Source: JAHFUI01 sp041485905
GTDB lineage: Bacteria; Acidobacteriota; Vicinamibacteria; Vicinamibacterales; CAVVIG01
DNA: 7,101 bases
NCBI GenBank assembly: GCA_041485905.1
Contig: JBGPKK010000225.1
Span: 1-7,101 of the forward strand
Direction of reading: 5' to 3'
The notes under the pieces were generated by a model, which was not told the DNA's origin, made no database searches, and saw only the letters and a program-made list of their open reading frames with translations. How positions within the stretch are numbered: the stretch's first letter is position 1; each line of letters opens with the position of its first letter. The translations under genes and the position numbers were made by a program. Shown here one piece after another: positions 1 through 4,630 of the stretch.

Positions 1-3000
1 GCGTCCGGTCTTCTGCTGCCAGAGCCGGCGCAGATTCACCATCGGGCGCCATTCGCGGAGATCGTCGAAGTACGAGTAGACGACCGGCGTCACGAGGAGC
101 GTCAGGATCAGGCAGAGCACCTGGCCGCCGAGAATCGTGATCGCCATCGACGCGCGCGAACCGGCGCCGGCGCCTTTGCCCAGAGCGATCGGAATCATGC
201 CGGCGATGATGGCGATCGTCGTCATCAGGATCGGGCGCAGACGCACGTGATTCGCGACGATGAGCGCCTCGTGGCGTTCCATGCCTTGTGCGCGGAGCGT
301 ATTGGTGTAATCGACCTGCAGGATAGAGTTCTTCTTCACGATGCCAAACAACATCATCAAGCCGATGGCGCTGTAGACGTTGATGGTCTTGCCGAAGGCC
401 ATCAGCGCGAGCAGCCCGGCCGGCAGGCTGAGTGGCAGCGACGTCATGATGGTCAGTGGATGGATGAAGCTGTTGAACTGCGACGCGAGCACCATGTAGA
501 TGAACGCGATGGAGAGCACGAGCGCAATCATGAAGTTGCTGGATGCCTCGTTGAGTGTCCGTGCGGCTCCGCTGAAGACAGCCTGATAGCCCGCCTTCAG
601 GTGCAGCTCCTCGACCTTCACGCGCGCGGAGGCGAGGACCTCGCCGAGCGGAACCCGATCGAAGTTCGCGAAGATGGAAATCTGGCGCTGACGGTTGTAC
701 CGCTGGATCTCTGCCGGTCCGCGATCGTTGGTGAGGACCGCGACGTCGCTGACTTTGACGACCCTTCCCGGGCCGGCCGGTATCAGCAGGTCACCCATGA
801 CGGCCGGGTTGTTCCGGTACTGCTCGTCGAGCCGAAGCCGGACGATGATCTGGTCGTCGCCGTCCTTGAACTCGGACACCTCTTCGCCGCCGACCAACGT
901 GCGCAGGTTCGTGGCCAGCGTATCGATGTTGACGCCAAGGTCGGCCGCGCGGGCGCGATCGACGGTGACCCGCAGTTCCGGCTGCGTGGTTTCGAAGTTG
1001 GAGTACGCGTCCACGACGCCATTGACGGAGCGGATCTTCTCCACCAACTGACCTGTGTACACCTGGAGCTGATCGATGTCCGGTCCCTGAATGAGGATGT
1101 TCAGGCGGTTTCCCCCGCTGTTACCACCACCGCCACCCTGGTAATTGCCGCCCCCCCCGCTGCCGCCAGTCGAGGCGCCCGAGATATCGGTGCCCCCGGA
1201 GACCGTCACACGCACCCGCGAGTCCGCCTGGTACTTGCGGAGCACGGTGCGGACGCGGCGCATCATCTCCTGCTGTGAAACGTTCCGCTCTTCGAGCGGC
1301 GTCATCGTGATGTTGAAGTTGCTCTGGCCGTTGCCCACCTGCTGCTGGACGCGGCTCAGGTACGGCAACGCCAGGATGTCCTGTTCGATCGGTTTGATGA
1401 ATTCTTCGGTGCGCGCGTAGCTCGTACCTCTGGGCAGGCGGACGTTGATGCTGAACTCGCCCTGATCGTCATCCGGCACCAGTTCCTTACCGACCTTCGG
1501 GTACAGGTAAGCTGCCGACGCCACGACGATCGCCGCGATGCCGATCATCACAGCGCGGTGATGGAGCGACCAATTCAGCATGGTGCCGTAGACAGCATCC
1601 ATCTTCGCGTAGAGACCGCCGGACTTCGTCGTGGAGTGATCGGACTTCACGTCTTCTTTCTTCAGCCACATCGCGCACAGCGCCGGCGTGAGCGTGAAGG
1701 ACACGAACATCGAGATCAGAATCGCCGCCGCCGAGGTAATGCCGAAGCTGTAGAAGTAGCGGCCGATCTGGCCCGTCATGAAGGCGACCGGCACGAAGAT
1801 CACGACGAGCGACAGCGTCGTCGCCATGACCGCCAGTCCGATTTCCGCCGTGGCATCGGCGGCCGCTTCCTTCGGGCTGAGACCCTTTTCCTCGACGAAC
1901 CTGAAGATGTTCTCGAGCACGACGATGGCGTCGTCGATGACGATGCCGGTCGCCAGTGACAAGGCGAGCATCGTCATGTTGTTCAACGTAAAGCCGAACA
2001 TTTTCATGAACGTGAACGTGCCGATGATTGACGTCGGCACGGCCAGGGCCGCAATAAGCGTGACGCGCAGGTTCCGGATGAACAGGAAGACCACCAGGCT
2101 GGCGAGGAGTCCGCCGAGGATGAGGTGGAGCCGGATGTCTTCGAACGATCGGCGAATGAAACGCGACTGATCGTTGCCGATGCTGATCTTGAGATCCTGC
2201 GGCAGCGTCGCCTGAATCTCATTGAGCTTTGCGACCACACGGTCGACCACTTCAACGGTATTCGTGCCGGATTGCTTCCGGACCTGAAGGCCGACGGACG
2301 CGATCCCGTTCAGCTTGTTGGTCTGTCGGACTTCTTGTATCCCGTCTTGTACGCGGCCCACGTCGGCGAACGTAATGACGGAGCCGTCTCGATACGCGAG
2401 CACAATCCGGTTGAAATCGTCGACGTTCTTAATGCGGCCCATTGTGCGGAGCGCGACGTCGGAGGGACCGGCGGTGAAGTTGCCGCCCGGAACCTCGACG
2501 TTCTGGCGCGTGACCGCTGTACGGACTTGATCGACGCTCAGCCCGTACGCGTTCAGCCGATCGGCGTTCAACAAGAGCTGGATTTCGCGCCGGCGATCGC
2601 CCTGAAGGCTAATCGCTCCCACGTCCTTCAGGGTTTCGAGGACCTGCTTGATCTGCTTGTCGGCGATTTGCGTGATCTCTTTCTGCGACCGCTCGCCGTA
2701 GACGTTGAATTGGAGGATCGGCGACGCGTCGGGATCCTGCTTCGTGATCTGCGGCTGTTTGGCGTCGCGCGGGAACTGGCCGACGATGGTGGCCACCTTG
2801 TCGCGGACGTCCTGTGTGGCCGCCTCGATGTCTCGCTCGAGGGTGAACGTGATGTTCGCCTGCCCCTGGCCCTGGTTCGAGTTCGCGCGCAGCTCGTCGA
2901 TGCCGCTGATCGTGTTGACGGCTTCTTCGATCCGCTTGGTGATCTGGGTTTCGACCTCTTCGGCGCTGGCACCGGGCAACTGGACCTGCACGTTCACGTT

Positions 3001-3129
3001 CGGAGCGTCGGTCTTGGGCATCAGGTCGAGGCCGAGATCCTTGTACGAGAACGCGCCGAGCACGATGAGCGCCGCCGTCATCATGATGGCGAAGACCGGG
3101 CGCTTGACGCTGACGTCTGCCAGTTTCAT
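1..3129 (-). CDS. RND efflux transporter, AcrB-like (HAE) family, inner-membrane pump; 3' end cut by window edge
   Basis: I translated this frame by hand from the ATG at 3129: it stays open for 1043 codons to the left edge, with no stop. AcrB-type pumps are about 1040 to 1060 residues, so only a short C-terminal tail is missing. It begins MKLADVSVKRPVFA, the usual cytoplasmic start and TM1 of RND pumps. A first porter/docking half follows (about 30-335), then TM2-TM6 (about 336-485), TM7 (about 526-545), a second porter/docking half, and TM8-TM12 from about 866. The proton-relay residues are present: Asp399-Asp400 in TM4 (motif GIVIDDAIVVLENI), Lys933 in TM10 (VKKNSIL), and Arg963 and Thr970 in TM11 (RLRPILMTT). 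They match AcrB D407/D408, K940, R971 and T978. The TM4 motif is not that of heavy-metal (CusA) pumps, so a proton-driven exporter of drugs or amphiphiles is inferred; the substrate is unknown. A glycine-rich insert at residues 645-673 is unusual. The start is set by a strong ribosome-binding site and a 4-bp ATGA overlap with the adaptor gene. Confidence 0.96.
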   Translation of the reverse strand, partial: MKLADVSVKRPVFAIMMTAALIVLGAFSYKDLGLDLMPKTDAPNVNVQVQLPGASAEEVETQITKRIEEAVNTISGIDELRANSNQGQGQANITFTLERDIEAATQDVRDKVATIVGQFPRDAKQPQITKQDPDASPILQFNVYGERSQKEITQIADKQIKQVLETLKDVGAISLQGDRRREIQLLLNADRLNAYGLSVDQVRTAVTRQNVEVPGGNFTAGPSDVALRTMGRIKNVDDFNRIVLAYRDGSVITFADVGRVQDGIQEVRQTNKLNGIASVGLQVRKQSGTNTVEVVDRVVAKLNEIQATLPQDLKISIGNDQSRFIRRSFEDIRLHLILGGLLASLVVFLFIRNLRVTLIAALAVPTSIIGTFTFMKMFGFTLNNMTMLALSLATGIVIDDAIVVLENIFRFVEEKGLSPKEAAADATAEIGLAVMATTLSLVVIFVPVAFMTGQIGRYFYSFGITSAAAILISMFVSFTLTPALCAMWLKKEDVKSDHSTTKSGGLYAKMDAVYGTMLNWSLHHRAVMIGIAAIVVASAAYLYPKVGKELVPDDDQGEFSINVRLPRGTSYARTEEFIKPIEQDILALPYLSRVQQQVGNGQSNFNITMTPLEERNVSQQEMMRRVRTVLRKYQADSRVRVTVSGGTDISGASTGGSGGGGNYQGGGGGNSGGNRLNILIQGPDIDQLQVYTGQLVEKIRSVNGVVDAYSNFETTQPELRVTVDRARAADLGVNIDTLATNLRTLVGGEEVSEFKDGDDQIIVRLRLDEQYRNNPAVMGDLLIPAGPGRVVKVSDVAVLTNDRGPAEIQRYNRQRQISIFANFDRVPLGEVLASARVKVEELHLKAGYQAVFSGAARTLNEASSNFMIALVLSIAFIYMVLASQFNSFIHPLTIMTSLPLSLPAGLLALMAFGKTINVYSAIGLMMLFGIVKKNSILQVDYTNTLRAQGMERHEALIVANHVRLRPILMTTIAIIAGMIPIALGKGAGAGSRASMAITILGGQVLCLILTLLVTPVVYSYFDDLREWRPMVNLRRLWQQKTGR
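1111..1197 (-). repeat. Glycine-rich insert in the AcrB-like pump, encoded by G-tract DNA
   Basis: This stretch encodes residues 645-673 of the second pump, about 18 of 29 being glycine, with Ser, Asn and Thr making up most of the rest. It lies in the second periplasmic half, just after the segment VRVTV and before RLNILIQG. By eye alignment with AcrB it falls where the PC1 loop near the substrate entrance would be. On the coding strand the DNA has G runs of 5 (1193-1197), 8 (1151-1158), 3 (1136-1138) and 5 (1112-1116). The reading frame stays open through it. Confidence 0.75.
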
Positions 3130-4520
3130 TGAGCTGCTCCTTCGCGACGGCCGCGGCCGCCCTGACGCCCTCCACGACCCGGACCCCGTCCCGCGTTCTC
3201 GTCTCCGGCCGCCCCTATGCGCACGTTCGTGCCTGTTGCGAGCTGGTTCACGTTGCTCGTGGCGAGCATCTCGTGGCCTTTCAGGCCATCCACGATTTCG
3301 ATCACCTTGCCCTGGCGCGCACCGAGCGTCACCTGCTGCTGGCGCGCTTTGCCGTCCTCGATCACGTACACCGTCGCGACGCCAGCCAGCGTCGATACGG
3401 CGTCGTCAGGCGCTGCCAGCACCTGGTCGTCGACCCGCGTCAAGACCGTACCCTTGGCGAAGAACCCCGGCTTGAGCGTGCGGTCGGCGTTGTCGACGAG
3501 GACTTCAACCGGGAACGTGCGCGTGGCCTGGTCGACCGACGGGCTGACGTACGCCACCTTGCCATGGAACGTCTTGTCAGTAAACGCCTCCACCACGAAG
3601 TCCACCGTCTGGCCGACCTTGATCAGGGCCGCGTTCTTCTCCTGAATGGCCGTTTTCAGCTTGAGCGGGGTCATCTGCACGATCGTCGCGACTGGCGTGT
3701 TCTCGCGGATGAATTCGCCGGGCTGCACCAGACGCTCCGACACCGATCCCGACACCGGCGCACGCACCACGGCGTCGTTGAGCTTCTTCTGCGCGAGCTC
3801 GTACGAGGCCCGACGATCTTGGAGACTCGCCTTGAGGCTTCGCACGTTGTCGACGGCGGCCTCGTAGTTGGCTTCCGTCACTTTCAGGCGGGTTTCGGCC
3901 GTGTCGCGGTCGACTTGCGCCAGCAGACCGCGTCCGCTGAGCTGTTGCGCGCGGGCATAGGCCGCACGCGCATCGTCGCGGTTCGCTACAGCCTGGCGGA
4001 CCGATGCGATCTGCTCGTCGGGCGGCGGTTGCTTGTCCTGGGCGCGGTCAATGCCGAGTTGCGCTTCCACCTGCCGCAGTGCGCTCTCCGCGCGTTCCAA
4101 CGCGAGCCCCAGTTCCTTCGGCTCGAGCCGCACCAGCACGTCCCCGACGCGCACCTCGCTGCCAAGCTGCACGCGCACCTCGGTGACGATGCCGGCGACT
4201 TCGCTGCTGACGCGCGCCTGATCGGGCGATACCAAGGTGCCGGACAGATCCACACGCCGATCGACGCTAATCCGCTGGAGCGGCGATGTCTCGACGCGGA
4301 CGGCGTTTCCGCTCCCGCCCCGGCCGCCACCACGGCCGCCTGCGCCGCCCCGGCCGCCCGCCACGTCGGTTTCTCCAGAAGTCGTGTTGCAGCCAGCGAT
4401 CGTCACCAAAATGCCCACCCCGGTGATGGCGACACAGAGCAGAGAGGCGCGGCGTGAGCGAATGGCAGAGGTCTTCCGGATCGGCAATGAGGAACCTTTG
4501 TTTTTCGAGGGACGGAACAT
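3126..4520 (-). CDS. Periplasmic adaptor (membrane-fusion) lipoprotein of an RND efflux system, HlyD/AcrA-type
   Basis: This 464-residue protein would link an inner-membrane RND pump to a TolC-like outer-membrane channel. The N-terminus has a basic stretch (KTSAIRSRR), a hydrophobic core (about 26-41) and the lipobox IAGC, so Cys44 is the likely lipidated residue. A Gly/Arg-rich linker follows (55-71). Next come the first half of the lipoyl domain (about 92-133, with VAGIVTEV), a helical hairpin (about 136-250, interrupted by PPP at 165-167), the second lipoyl half (VVRAPVSGSV, about 251-282), a beta-barrel domain (about 285-362) and a membrane-proximal domain (about 363-437). The tail (438-464) is again Gly/Arg-rich. 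At the hairpin tip, Arg190 and Leu194 match the channel-contact motif of adaptors, but the usual Ser/Thr position is Ala201. The ATG at 4520 has no clear ribosome-binding site. A TTG at 4487, seven bases after AAGG, would give a more typical 32-residue signal peptide. It overlaps the downstream pump gene by 4 bp and is surely its partner. Confidence 0.95.
   Translation of the reverse strand: MFRPSKNKGSSLPIRKTSAIRSRRASLLCVAITGVGILVTIAGCNTTSGETDVAGGRGGAGGRGGGRGGSGNAVRVETSPLQRISVDRRVDLSGTLVSPDQARVSSEVAGIVTEVRVQLGSEVRVGDVLVRLEPKELGLALERAESALRQVEAQLGIDRAQDKQPPPDEQIASVRQAVANRDDARAAYARAQQLSGRGLLAQVDRDTAETRLKVTEANYEAAVDNVRSLKASLQDRRASYELAQKKLNDAVVRAPVSGSVSERLVQPGEFIRENTPVATIVQMTPLKLKTAIQEKNAALIKVGQTVDFVVEAFTDKTFHGKVAYVSPSVDQATRTFPVEVLVDNADRTLKPGFFAKGTVLTRVDDQVLAAPDDAVSTLAGVATVYVIEDGKARQQQVTLGARQGKVIEIVDGLKGHEMLATSNVNQLATGTNVRIGAAGDENAGRGPGRGGRQGGRGRREGAAQ
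3129..3209 (-). repeat. Gly/Arg-rich C-terminal tail of the adaptor
   Basis: This stretch encodes adaptor residues 438-464, which contain the repeated units GRGPGRGGRQGGRGRR and end EGAAQ. The tail extends past the end of the membrane-proximal domain and is strongly basic and probably disordered. It resembles the linker after the lipobox, so the mature protein would carry such tracts at both ends, close to the membrane. The function is not known; binding to lipid headgroups or to the pump is only a guess. Confidence 0.65.
3137..3142 (-). promoter_or_regulatory. Ribosome-binding site of the downstream RND pump, inside the adaptor gene
   Basis: Read on the minus strand, the bases are AAGGAG, followed by a 7-base spacer and the ATG at 3129. 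This is a near-perfect Shine-Dalgarno sequence. It lies within the adaptor's codons for Glu460 and Gly461. The adaptor stop (TGA, 3128-3126) and the pump start (ATG, 3129-3127) share bases as ATGA. Site plus overlap is the classic arrangement for translational coupling, and it fixes the pump start with confidence. Confidence 0.85.
4308..4358 (-). repeat. Gly/Arg-rich linker tract in the adaptor, N-terminal
   Basis: This stretch encodes adaptor residues 55-71, an imperfect repetition of GGRGG-type units directly after the lipobox and a short polar spacer. The DNA is a run of GGC/CGG-type codons and is repetitive. It probably acts as a flexible tether between the lipid anchor and the folded adaptor; that role is inferred. 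A similar composition recurs at the C-terminus of the same protein. Confidence 0.7.
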
Positions 4521-4630
4521 ATAAGTTTACGATAAATACGACACTCGAGGCGAGTCTGTTTCTGCTCAGTCGTGCTGCACGGATGGTGTGGTTTGATGGA
4601 GACGCGCGATCTCGGCGAGTGGATGAAGCT
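4521..4630 (-). promoter_or_regulatory. 110-bp gap before the adaptor gene; possible promoter/operator
   Basis: This is the only non-coding stretch of any size. Next to the adaptor ATG it holds an AT-rich island (4521-4539) that contrasts with the GC-rich surroundings. On the minus strand the island contains TTTA-TCG-TAAA, a small inverted repeat (4528-4538 or a base either side), inside the imperfect palindrome GTATTTATCGTAAAC (4525-4539). TCGTA also occurs twice, nine bases apart. A hairpin with 5-bp arms (ACTCG/CGAGT) and a 3-base loop lies at 4543-4555, with no T-tract after it, so it does not look like a terminator. TAAACT could be a weak -10 element, but there is no convincing -35, and it would start transcription almost at the ATG. 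A separate promoter or a repressor site for the adaptor-pump pair is plausible but unproven. Confidence 0.3.

Noticed and set aside
247..1278. Plus-strand open frame (343 codons) opposite the AcrB-like pump
   Set aside because: The minus-strand frame here encodes conserved RND segments including the TM10 and TM11 relay residues, so the plus-strand frame is a shadow.
2125..3132. Plus-strand open frame (335 codons) opposite the N-terminal half of the AcrB-like pump
   Set aside because: It is antisense to conserved porter-domain sequence, and its translation is an Asp/Val/Arg/Leu-rich shadow with no recognisable motif.
3129..4457. Plus-strand open frame (442 codons) opposite the adaptor gene
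   Set aside because: It mirrors the adaptor gene almost end to end, has shadow-like Arg/His/Leu-rich composition and shows no known family motif.
4543..4555. Small inverted repeat (ACTCG, 3-base loop, CGAGT) considered as a terminator of the upstream pump gene
   Set aside because: The arms are only 5 bp and no T-tract follows on the minus strand, so it does not meet the usual form of an intrinsic terminator.
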